Origin: a bacterium
GTDB lineage: Bacteria; Pseudomonadota; Alphaproteobacteria; SP197
Direction: 5' to 3'
DNA length: 52,845 nucleotides
NCBI GenBank assembly: GCA_028821455.1
Contig: JAPPGE010000004.1
Location: 67,144-119,988, forward strand
Of this stretch, positions 17,558 through 25,284 are shown piece after piece. How positions within the stretch are numbered: position 1 is the first letter of the stretch; each line of letters opens with the position of its first letter. The translations under genes and the position numbers were made by a program. Below the pieces are notes generated by a model. The model saw nothing but the letters and a program-made list of their open reading frames with translations. It had not been told where the DNA came from and ran no database searches.

Positions 17558-19753
17558 TCAGCCCTCAGGCATGGTGAATGGCGTGGGGTTGCGGAAGCGC
17601 TCGAGCACGTTGCGGGTGATGCGCGAGACGTTGTTCTCGCCCCCGTTCCAAGGCAGGCTCGAGATCCACGAGATCGAGCCGGTCGAGAACACGGCGCCGC
17701 CGCCTTCGGTCTCGAAGAAGACGAGGTCCGAGCGCACCTTGTCGTTCTCCGTGCCGCCCAGCATCAGGTGGGTGGAGCGGTAGTCTTCGGACACCAGCAG
17801 CATGTTGTCGCTGTGGCCTTCCGAACTGGCCAGCACGAGCGCGTGCGGCGGGCTGCCAAGCGCGAGATCGTGGCGGTCAATCTCCTGGCCCGAGGCGCCG
17901 TTGCCGGCATAGCCGAAATCGCCGATTCGCTCGTCACGAACACCGTCGAAGATCCACGCCGCCCGCGGATCCTCGCTACCCGGCCGGCGCACGTAGTAGG
18001 TGCCGCGGTCGAATCCCTGGGCCGCCATGCCGACGCCGACCAGCGAGTTGGGCGTTCGCCCGACCCGGCGCCACATTCCGGAGAGTTCGCCGGTCGAGGC
18101 CAGGTGATACTCGCCGGGTTCGGCCTCCCAGGGACGGCAGCCGTCCTCGGCGCGCCGCACCTCGATGGCGCCGGGCAAGCTGTCGCTCATGCCGATGCGC
18201 CAGTAGAAGCCGTTGCCGCCCAGGTACATGAGGCGCCCGCCGTCACCGAGCCAGCGCTGCAGGCCGTCCCACATCTGCGTCGACCAGTACTCCGGATGGT
18301 TGCCGGTAAGGACGACCCTGTAGGGCGCGAGCAGCTCCGCGCCTTCGTGGTGGAGGTCCTCGTCGGTGACGACATCAACCTCGATGCCGAGGTGATCGAG
18401 CCACCACGTGAGAAAACCGTCGCCGGCAAACTGCCAGAGCGGTGTGTTGGGGCGCATGGAGACCAGAGGACGCAATCGCGAGGAGAGCGCGACGCCGCTG
18501 CCGTCGGTATGACTCTCGTAGAGCGAGCCGCCGTACTCGGGATGTTCGGCGAGGAAGATGTCTTCCGGTCCCGCGACGAGCAGCGCGCCCTGGAAGGCCT
18601 CGTAGGTCTCCGAGCACTCCATGACGCGGTAGTTGCCATAGGCCAGGTAGGTCGCGGTGGAGGCCAGGAAGCAGACGTCCGAGGTCGCCGTCCCGCGTCG
18701 CGGGCGGACCCAGAAGACGACATGGTCGGCAATGCCGCCGTCGTCGAGCTTCGCGGCATAGACGCCCGACGGCGTGCCCTCGGGCACGACCCAGGAGACG
18801 TCGGTCTGCCAGCCGGCGTCGAAGATGTCGTCGTCGTGGAAGTGGATGGCGCCGTACTGCTCCGGTGCATGCCGCCAGTCGAAGATGTCGGCAGCCCAGT
18901 TGTGGCCGGTCATGGCGCGGCCCGGCGCGTTGACCGTGCGCCCGTGGCGGCCGTGGCCGGAGACGTCGGTGATGCGGTCACCCGCCATATCGCGGGCGAA
19001 ATCCCAGGCGGCGGTGACGGCGGTCGCCAGCGCGGTCGGCACCTCGGCGCCGGCGAGTGCTGCGGCCTCATCGGGCGAAAGGGCGCGGGCGGCGACGCGG
19101 GGCCGGTCGATCTTGCCGTTGAAGTGGCCGGTCATGGCGTCGGCTGCGGGACCATGGGCGGCGATGGTGAAGCGGCCGTCGGCGGCCGGGAGATCGACCG
19201 GCACGTTGGCCTCGACGACGACGGGGTTGTCGCCGCCGGACTGCGACGACAGCGGCGTCTGGCGCAGCGTGACCCTGCCGTTGTCGCAGGCGGCGACAAT
19301 CTGCGCCCATTGCCGGACCTGAAGGGGACGCCCGGTCGAGACCAGCGCGCCGCCCACCCTGAGCGCGAGGGCGCCGGTTTCGTCGAGACCAAGCAGGATG
19401 TCGGGGCCCGTGTCGGTGACGCGACCCATCACCGTCTGCCAGCGGCCGTGAAGCAGGGTCGGCCAGACGAAAGCCAGGAGCGTGAAGGACGGGCCGAGCG
19501 GCAGGTCGTCGACCACGGCGTAGGAGCCGGCGTGGATCGGCTGACACCGTGCCGGGTAGCTGCCGTTGCAGGATGCCCCGATCGGGTGCTCGACGATGCC
19601 GGGACCCAGGGCATGGGCGTCGGTGCTGGTCAGGCGCACGATGGTTGCCGAGTAGCTCTCGGCAGTGCCTTCCTCGCTCACCTTGACGGAGATCGTTTCA
19701 CCTGGCGCGACGCTGAAGCGGTCGGCGTAGCCGACGATGGACTTCTTCTTCAT
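17558..19753 (-). CDS. N,N-dimethylformamidase-like large (beta) subunit
   Basis: Protein of 731 residues matching the large subunit of N,N-dimethylformamidase, which hydrolyses DMF to dimethylamine and formate. The N-terminal half contains a LamG/concanavalin-like domain (FAFVW-like strands to GKIDRPRVAARALSPDEAAAL, about residues 90-235); the C-terminal half is the catalytic domain. The described Paracoccus enzyme uses one iron held by two Tyr and one Glu; spacing-matched candidates here are Tyr372 (TYLAYGNYR), Tyr412 (GSLYESHTDG) and Glu488 (GNHPEYW). The start at 19753 overlaps the small-subunit stop by 4 bases (ATGA). The true substrate could be another small amide. Confidence 0.87.
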   Translation of the reverse strand: MKKKSIVGYADRFSVAPGETISVKVSEEGTAESYSATIVRLTSTDAHALGPGIVEHPIGASCNGSYPARCQPIHAGSYAVVDDLPLGPSFTLLAFVWPTLLHGRWQTVMGRVTDTGPDILLGLDETGALALRVGGALVSTGRPLQVRQWAQIVAACDNGRVTLRQTPLSSQSGGDNPVVVEANVPVDLPAADGRFTIAAHGPAADAMTGHFNGKIDRPRVAARALSPDEAAALAGAEVPTALATAVTAAWDFARDMAGDRITDVSGHGRHGRTVNAPGRAMTGHNWAADIFDWRHAPEQYGAIHFHDDDIFDAGWQTDVSWVVPEGTPSGVYAAKLDDGGIADHVVFWVRPRRGTATSDVCFLASTATYLAYGNYRVMECSETYEAFQGALLVAGPEDIFLAEHPEYGGSLYESHTDGSGVALSSRLRPLVSMRPNTPLWQFAGDGFLTWWLDHLGIEVDVVTDEDLHHEGAELLAPYRVVLTGNHPEYWSTQMWDGLQRWLGDGGRLMYLGGNGFYWRIGMSDSLPGAIEVRRAEDGCRPWEAEPGEYHLASTGELSGMWRRVGRTPNSLVGVGMAAQGFDRGTYYVRRPGSEDPRAAWIFDGVRDERIGDFGYAGNGASGQEIDRHDLALGSPPHALVLASSEGHSDNMLLVSEDYRSTHLMLGGTENDKVRSDLVFFETEGGGAVFSTGSISWISSLPWNGGENNVSRITRNVLERFRNPTPFTMPEG

Positions 19754-20067
19754 GACGACGGCCATTCCAGGTCGCGTCCCGTCATCTGCTTCCAGCGCAG
19801 GCGGAAGACGTGTCTCTCGGCTTCAACAAGATCGGAAAAGACGACGTCCTCGTGCATGGTCGGTGGCACATCGCGGCTGCCGCTCAGTTGCATGAGCGTC
19901 CATTCGCAGCCGGGACTGCTCTTGTGGAGCGCATACTTGCCGGGCACGGGGCCGCCGCGCATGGCGCGCAGCAGACGCTGAAGGTCGGGGCTGTGGAAAC
20001 CGTTGGGCGCGGCCATGAACTCGTCGACAAGCGGCAGGTCGCGGTCCGGGTCGATGCGGTAAGGCAT
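19750..20067 (-). CDS. N,N-dimethylformamidase-like small (alpha) subunit
   Basis: Small protein of 105 residues. It recalls the 132-residue small subunit of dimethylformamidase through the segments APNGFHSPDLQRLLRAMRG, then GKYALH, and the end VEAERHVFRLRWKQM, matching the family's pattern of aNPfGyr.spyLqR..n..R followed by GKY and an EE.AmhavFLRRi tail. Co-location and 4-base overlap with the large-subunit gene support a hetero-oligomeric enzyme. ATG 20067 has AGGGAA upstream; the frame is open further, to 20286, without conservation. It lacks about 25 N-terminal residues relative to the described subunit. Confidence 0.75.
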   Translation of the reverse strand: MPYRIDPDRDLPLVDEFMAAPNGFHSPDLQRLLRAMRGGPVPGKYALHKSSPGCEWTLMQLSGSRDVPPTMHEDVVFSDLVEAERHVFRLRWKQMTGRDLEWPSS

Positions 20068-20315
20068 GTCCAATTCCCTGTCCAGGTCGTTCACTGTGCG
20101 CGAAGGCGCGCCGAACGCCGCGGACCTTGCGGCCGGGTCGCGGCGAGCAAGCGTCCGCACGCGCCAGGAATGCGTCCCCCGCCGCAGTGCTGTCACAGAC
20201 CCTTCGGGGCGGGCCGCGCAGGTGGCCCGCGCGGTGTTCGGCGTCGCATGTCTCGACTTCCGTGCGCGGGTGATCGTCGGCGACATGGGTGAAGGCGGGA
20301 TCGGTCATGGCCGCG
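20068..20315. other. Gap between amidase and DMFase-like genes
   Basis: About 250 bases between same-strand genes, longer than expected inside one operon. It may carry a promoter for the DMFase-like pair, but it is uniformly GC-rich and I see no boxes or hairpin I trust. Confidence 0.3.
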
Positions 20316-21728
20316 TCACAGCGGCGGGCGGTGTTCAGGCCAGCCCAATGCCGTCTCGAGCGCCTGACCGATGCGCAGCACCATGTTGTCGTCGTGGCGC
20401 CGGCCGACGATCTGGACCGCCGTGGGCAGGCCGTTGCTGGTGAATCCCGAGGGCACGGAGAATGCCGGCACGTGGCTTGTGAAGTTGAAGAACTGCGACA
20501 TGAAGTGGCCGTGATAGCGCCCCTCGTCGTCGGTCCAGTCGAAATCTGCCTCGGATTGGCTGTTGAGCGGTGCCGGACCGCCCTGGGTCGGGCAGAGCAG
20601 CGCGTCGTGGCGTGCGAGCACCGGCGCCAGCGCCTGCCAGGTCTTCGTGCGGGCGAACTCGAAACGCTTCACGTCCATGCCGCTGTAGTCCGCGCCGCGC
20701 TCGACCATGGCCGCGACCCGCGGCGTCACGCGGTCGGGATGGCGCCGGACAATATCACCCTGCAGCAGGGCAGCGAGAGAGCCGACATCGGCTTCACAGG
20801 CGTAGATCGCCTGGCGGTCGAAGACGAGATCGACCTCCTCGATGATCGCGCCACGCTCCGCGAGCGCGGCAGCAGCAGCGCGCAGGCGGTGTTCGACCTC
20901 GGCGTCGACGTGGAAGAAGCCGAAGTCGATGTTGAGCGCGATCTTCAGCCCCCGGACGTTCCCGGATGGTGGCACCGGCACGTCGAGACGCGGCGTCAGA
21001 GACTGGATGTCGGCATCGTCGGGCCCGTTGGCGACCGCGAGGAAGAGGGCCGCGTCGGCCACGGTGCGGGCGAGTGGCCCGAAGTGAAAGACGGTCGAGA
21101 ACTGGGTCGGAAAGATGTCGAAGGGAATGCGCCCGAAACTCGGCTTGAGGCCCGTAATGCCGCAGCAGGCAGCGGGGTCGCGCACTGAGCCGCCGCCGTC
21201 TGAACCTTCGGCCAGCGGCACGCAGCCCGCCGCGACGGCTGCCGCCGAGCCGCCTGAGGAACCGCCCGGACTGCGCTCGAGCGACCAGGGGTTGCGGGTC
21301 TCGCCGTGAAGTTCATTCCGCGTGAAACCGGAGTAGGCGAACTCCGGCGTATTGGTCTTGCCGACCATGATCGCACCGGCCTCGAGCAGACGGCGGACGA
21401 CCACGGCGTCGTGTTCGCCGACGTGGCCGGCGAAGGCGCGGGAGCCGAAGGTGGTGGGATAGCCCGCGGTCGGCGTCAGGTCCTTGATCGCGACCGGCAC
21501 GCCGTGGAGCGGTCCACGCAGAATGCCGCGCCGCGCTTCGTCCTCGAGCACTCGCGCCCGTTCGAGCGCGCTCTCGGGAAAGACCGAGCAGAAGGCGTTG
21601 ATCATCGGATTGATCTCGTCGATGCGGGCAAGAGCGTTCGTCACCAGATCGACAGGCGAAAGCCTGCGGCGCGCAACGAGCCGGGCGAGGTCGAGTGCCG
21701 GGGTGAAGCAGAGATCCGGATCGCTCAT
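20316..21728 (-). CDS. Amidase signature family amidase
   Basis: Amidase of 470 residues related to GatA, AtzE and FAAH. The Ser-cisSer-Lys triad is readable as Lys82 (VAIKDL), Ser157 (SPGGSSGGSAAAVAAG) and Ser181 (GSDGGGSVRDPAACCGITGLKPSFGR); spacing between the two serines is the family's 24. No gatB or gatC is near, so it is a stand-alone catabolic amidase. The start codon at 21728 sits inside a perfect hairpin and has no Shine-Dalgarno sequence, which is unusual. It is the first gene on this strand and divergent from the molybdopterin hydroxylase gene. Confidence 0.9.
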   Translation of the reverse strand: MSDPDLCFTPALDLARLVARRRLSPVDLVTNALARIDEINPMINAFCSVFPESALERARVLEDEARRGILRGPLHGVPVAIKDLTPTAGYPTTFGSRAFAGHVGEHDAVVVRRLLEAGAIMVGKTNTPEFAYSGFTRNELHGETRNPWSLERSPGGSSGGSAAAVAAGCVPLAEGSDGGGSVRDPAACCGITGLKPSFGRIPFDIFPTQFSTVFHFGPLARTVADAALFLAVANGPDDADIQSLTPRLDVPVPPSGNVRGLKIALNIDFGFFHVDAEVEHRLRAAAAALAERGAIIEEVDLVFDRQAIYACEADVGSLAALLQGDIVRRHPDRVTPRVAAMVERGADYSGMDVKRFEFARTKTWQALAPVLARHDALLCPTQGGPAPLNSQSEADFDWTDDEGRYHGHFMSQFFNFTSHVPAFSVPSGFTSNGLPTAVQIVGRRHDDNMVLRIGQALETALGWPEHRPPL

Positions 21729-21747
21729 GCCGCGCGGCTCGCGGCAT
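21727..21747. promoter_or_regulatory. Perfect hairpin covering the amidase start codon
   Basis: ATGCCGCG at 21727-21734, loop of five, CGCGGCAT at 21740-21747. On the minus strand the stem occupies the ribosome-binding area and most of the start codon of the amidase, which has no Shine-Dalgarno sequence. It could restrain translation or be a dyad operator. Confidence 0.4.
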
Positions 21748-21974
21748 GGATCGGGGAGAACAACCCATGATCGGCGAATCGCTGGGCGAGGGACGCCTGG
21801 GTCATGTCGTGAGGGCCCTCCGTCGCAAGGTGGCCGCAAGCGTAACAGGCCTCACGCGCCAGGGGAGACTACGCCTGCGCCAAGCAGGGCCCCAGTCGCG
21901 CCAGCCTCGTTCGGCAAGCTTGACCGCGTCGCCGGCAGCCGTGGTACCTATCACGAACGGCCTGGGAACAGACA
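21748..21974. promoter_or_regulatory. Divergent promoter region, amidase / molybdopterin hydroxylase
   Basis: About 230 bases between divergent genes. A TTGACC hexamer at about 21921-21926 with TACCTAT some 19 bases downstream is the best plus-strand promoter candidate; the spacing is on the long side. Confidence 0.3.
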
Positions 21975-24212
21975 ATGGCGATCGTACGCTTCGGTGCGCC
22001 CTTCCGCAGAATCGAGGACGGCCGCTTCCTGACCGGCCGCGGCCGCTATGTCGCGGACATCGACGCGGCGCGCCAACTCCACATGGTCGTGCTGCGCTCG
22101 CCCCACGCCCATGCCAGGATTGCCTCGCTCGACACCGCGGCAGCGCGCATGGCACCCGAGGTGGTCGACGTGGTTTGCCGTGACGAGCTCCGCGCCGACG
22201 GACTGCGCGGCATGCCGACGATCGGCACCGTGATCAGCACGGACGGCAGGCCGCAGGTCCGGCCGCACTACCCCATCCTCGCCGGCGACAGGGTGCGCTT
22301 CGTTGGCCAGCCGGTCGCCGCGGTGGTGGCCGAGACGGTCGAGCAGGCGGCCGATGCGAGCGAGCTGATCGAGGTCGATTTCGAGCCTCTGCCTGCCGCT
22401 CCCGGGGCGGAGGCGGCACTCGGACCCGAAGGGCCGCAGCTTCATGACGAGGCGCCCAGCAACCTCTGCTTCGACTGGGAGACCGGCGACCGTGACGCGG
22501 TCGAGCGTGCGTTCGCGGGCGCGGCCGCCACGGTCGAGATCGAGATCGTCAACAACCGGATGGCGCCTGCACCCATAGAGCCGCGCGGCGCAGTGGGCGA
22601 GTACGACGCCGCGAGCAGGCGGATGACGCTGACGGCCTGCCATCAAGGTGTCCACTTCCTGCTCGACGACCTCGCCCATGTCCTGGGCATTGCCCCGGCG
22701 CGGCTGCGCATCCTGACGCCCGACATAGGCGGCGGTTTCGGCATGAAATACACGCCCTACCCCGAGCAGGCGCTGGTGCTCTGGCTGGCGCGCCGCACAG
22801 GGCGGCCGGTGCGCTGGATTTCCAGCCGCAGCGAGGCCTTCATCAGTGATGCCCAGGCACGCGACCACCGGACCCGCATCGCCCTGGCGCTCGATGGCGA
22901 GGGCCGCTTCCTGGCCCTGCGCAGCGACACGGTAGCCGACCTCGGAGCCTATCTGACGCAGCACGCCACACGGATTCCGACCAGCGGCGCCACCATCACC
23001 CTGCCGGGTCCCTACCTGTTGCCCGAGGTGCACGCGCGGGTGCGCGGAGCCTTCTCCAACAGCGTGCCGGTCGACGCCATGCGTGGCGCGGGCCAGCCCG
23101 AGGGAACCTATGCGCGCGAGCGCGTGATCGAGGCCGCGGCGCGCCGGCTCGGCGTGCCAGGCGATGAACTGCGCCGGCGAAACCTGGTGCCGCGCGAGGC
23201 AGCACGCGCCGAGGGAATGCTGTTGGGCCGTGCCCTGGTGCACTACCTGGAGGCGACAGGCCGCGGCGAAGTCGGCGACACGATCCGGCTGCGGGTGGAG
23301 CCCTCCGGGCACGTCACGCTGGTGGTCGGCAGCATCTCCAACGGCCAGGGCCACGAGACGGCCTATGCCCAGATGCTGTCGGCCGAACTCGGCGTGGCGC
23401 CCGGCGAGGTGCGCGTGGTGAGCGGCGACAGCGACGTCGTGGCGGCGGGCAGCGGCGGATCGAGCAGCTCGCACTTCCTGCAGGTGGCGGGACCGGGACT
23501 GCAGGTGGTCGCCGAACGGGTGCGCGACAAGCTGCGGCGCGTCGCGTCGCACCTGCTGGAAGCCGCCGAGGCCGACATCGAATTCAAGGTCGACGAGCAG
23601 CGACTGTGCGTCGCCGGAACGGACCGCTCGGTCACGTTCCGCGAGGCGGCGCGCGCGGCCCACGATGCCGCGAGCCTGCCCGCCGACATCGAGCCCGGGC
23701 TCGACGAGACCGCCTACTACCGCCAGAAAGGCGCGGCCTATCCCACGGGCTGCCATGTCTGCGAGATTGCGGTCGACCCCGACACCGGCATGGCGACGAT
23801 CCGACGCTACGTCGTGGTCGACGACTTCGGCAACGTGCTCAATCCGCTGCTGGTCGAGGGCCAGGTTCACGGCGGGCTCGCGCAGGGCATCGGCCAGGCC
23901 CTTCTGGAACACTACGCCTACGATCCCGAGAGCGGCCAGCCAATGACCGGCAGCCTGCTCGACTACACCCTGCCGCGGGCCGACGACCTTCCCGCCTGGG
24001 ACGTGACGCTGGAGGGCGTGCCCAACAGCAACAACGCCATGGGCGTGAAGGGCTGCGGCGAGGCGGGGACCATCGCCGCCCCGCCCGCCGTGATCAATGC
24101 GCTGCTCGACGCGCTCGCCGAACGTGGTGTCACGGCCATCGACATGGCGGCGACACCGCAACGTATCTGGCGCGCACTGCAGGACGCCGCCTTGAGGGAG
24201 GAGAGGACATGA
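21975..24212 (+). CDS. Xanthine dehydrogenase family protein, molybdopterin-binding subunit (shortened)
   Basis: Large subunit of a molybdenum hydroxylase, 745 residues. The start GAPFRRIEDGRFLTGRGRYVADI, the IGGGFGMK strand, RGAGQPEGTYARERVIE and the C-terminal GCGEAGTIAAPPAVINAL with the catalytic Glu are all present; RGAGQPE rather than the CSFR loop excludes CO dehydrogenase. After RRRNLVP (residue 406) it jumps at once to GRALVHYLE; relatives have about 50 residues there, so an internal deletion is likely. No FAD or 2Fe-2S subunit gene is nearby, although the family normally works as a three-part complex. It overlaps the RidA gene by 4 bases. Confidence 0.86.
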   Translation: MAIVRFGAPFRRIEDGRFLTGRGRYVADIDAARQLHMVVLRSPHAHARIASLDTAAARMAPEVVDVVCRDELRADGLRGMPTIGTVISTDGRPQVRPHYPILAGDRVRFVGQPVAAVVAETVEQAADASELIEVDFEPLPAAPGAEAALGPEGPQLHDEAPSNLCFDWETGDRDAVERAFAGAAATVEIEIVNNRMAPAPIEPRGAVGEYDAASRRMTLTACHQGVHFLLDDLAHVLGIAPARLRILTPDIGGGFGMKYTPYPEQALVLWLARRTGRPVRWISSRSEAFISDAQARDHRTRIALALDGEGRFLALRSDTVADLGAYLTQHATRIPTSGATITLPGPYLLPEVHARVRGAFSNSVPVDAMRGAGQPEGTYARERVIEAAARRLGVPGDELRRRNLVPREAARAEGMLLGRALVHYLEATGRGEVGDTIRLRVEPSGHVTLVVGSISNGQGHETAYAQMLSAELGVAPGEVRVVSGDSDVVAAGSGGSSSSHFLQVAGPGLQVVAERVRDKLRRVASHLLEAAEADIEFKVDEQRLCVAGTDRSVTFREAARAAHDAASLPADIEPGLDETAYYRQKGAAYPTGCHVCEIAVDPDTGMATIRRYVVVDDFGNVLNPLLVEGQVHGGLAQGIGQALLEHYAYDPESGQPMTGSLLDYTLPRADDLPAWDVTLEGVPNSNNAMGVKGCGEAGTIAAPPAVINALLDALAERGVTAIDMAATPQRIWRALQDAALREERT

Positions 24213-24580
24213 CCATCGAACGCGTCTCGCCTGGCGCAGAGTACGGCGCATTGTTCAGCGCGGCGACGGCGGCCGACCGTTTCGTCTTCGTCGGCGGCAC
24301 CACCGCCTGGGACGGTCCCAGCGACGGCGACGTGGAGAACCAGACCCGTTTCATCCTCGGCAAGATCGACCGCTGCCTCGAGGCCTGCGGCACGTCGAAA
24401 TCGTCGGTGCTGTTCGTCAACGTCTATCTCGCCGATATCGGAACCTGGGAGGACATGAACCGGGCCTGGCTGGCATGGATCGACCCCGCGGCGGTGCCGG
24501 CCCGGGTCAGCACCGAGGCCCGCTTGCTCGAGGGCCTCAAGGTCGAGATCACCTGCGTGGCGCTGCGTCCCCGACCATGA
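24209..24580 (+). CDS. RidA/YjgF family protein
   Basis: Protein of 123 residues. The RidA fold pattern is clear: FVFVGGTTAW, NQTRFILGKIDRCLEACG, LFVNVYLADIGTWEDMNRAW and the ligand-site Arg99 in PARVSTEA with Glu near the C-terminus (KVEITCVAL). True RidA deaminates reactive imines/enamines; catabolic relatives act on aminoacrylate-like products. GGGAGGAGAGG precedes the ATG, which overlaps the molybdopterin subunit stop. Its 3' end overlaps the convergent cupin gene by 32 bases. Confidence 0.88.
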   Translation: MTIERVSPGAEYGALFSAATAADRFVFVGGTTAWDGPSDGDVENQTRFILGKIDRCLEACGTSKSSVLFVNVYLADIGTWEDMNRAWLAWIDPAAVPARVSTEARLLEGLKVEITCVALRPRP

Positions 24581-25214
24581 CCGATGCGCCGTCGAGGTGA
24601 TCGGTCCAGAAGGCCAGCGCGAGCAGCGGCTCGTTCTCCGTCTGCGTGGAGTGCGGCAGACCAGAACGGTGAAAGATGAAACTGCCGGGCGGGCGCGCCA
24701 CCCAGTCCTCGTGGCCGCGCCGCCACCGGGCGGTACCGGCCACGACCCAGTAGACCTCGGGCGCCGGATGGGCGTGAGGCGGATAGAGCACCCCCGGCCC
24801 CTGAATCGTGAAGAATGCCGAGAGACGGCCCGTGACGACCGGACCGCGTGGCCCGACAAGCTCCGTGTAGGCATAAGCGGCGCGGAACGTGTCATAGCGT
24901 GAATCGCCGGCGAGTTCAGGATAGGCAGCGCCCCAGGCAAGCGCGTCGCGCGCCGCGAGCAACGCCCCTGTCACGGCGGCGGGATCGACCGCAGAGGGTT
25001 TCGGCAGGTCGTCGAGGTGTGCGCACGGCGGCTGGTCGCTTGGCACGGACAGGCGTCTTTCTGGCGAGTCCAAGACAACGGCCGCAGCGGCCTCAAGGTA
25101 GTCGCTGGCTTCGTCGCCGCGTGTTGCCCCCGCACGCCATGCAGCGACCACGGCCGCGATCAGGCGCTCGACGCGGGCCGCCGGGGATGAAGTCGCCGCG
25201 CCATCAGCGGTCAT
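24549..25214 (-). CDS. Cupin of the dimethylsulfoniopropionate (DMSP) lyase family
   Basis: Cupin protein of 221 residues. The C-terminal cupin reads YPPHAHPAPEVYWVVAGTARW, then RPPGSFIFHRSGLPHSTQT: metal ligands His147, His149, Glu153, Tyr155 and His188 fit the HxHxxxExY...H pattern of DddQ/DddL-type DMSP lyases, including the Tyr. The helical N-terminal half also fits this family, which cleaves DMSP to dimethyl sulfide and acrylate. Several family members have no proven DMSP activity, and here the setting is amide degradation. It runs against its neighbours and overlaps RidA at the 3' end; the start is back-to-back with the CocE-like gene. Confidence 0.75.
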   Translation of the reverse strand: MTADGAATSSPAARVERLIAAVVAAWRAGATRGDEASDYLEAAAAVVLDSPERRLSVPSDQPPCAHLDDLPKPSAVDPAAVTGALLAARDALAWGAAYPELAGDSRYDTFRAAYAYTELVGPRGPVVTGRLSAFFTIQGPGVLYPPHAHPAPEVYWVVAGTARWRRGHEDWVARPPGSFIFHRSGLPHSTQTENEPLLALAFWTDHLDGASVMVGDAAPRR

Positions 25215-25284
25215 GATCGCCTCGCCGTTCAAGGGGGGGACATGGTGGCAGATCGGCGCGACGGCCGGCAAGGGAGAAGAGATC

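Noticed and set aside
17042..19981. Plus-strand open frame of 979 codons opposite the DMFase-like large subunit
   Set aside because: Exact antisense shadow of a recognised gene, with Arg/Gly/Ala/Asp-rich composition and no family pattern.
21951..24251. Minus-strand open frame of 766 codons opposite the molybdopterin subunit
   Set aside because: Antisense shadow; the plus-strand protein has all the motifs of its family.
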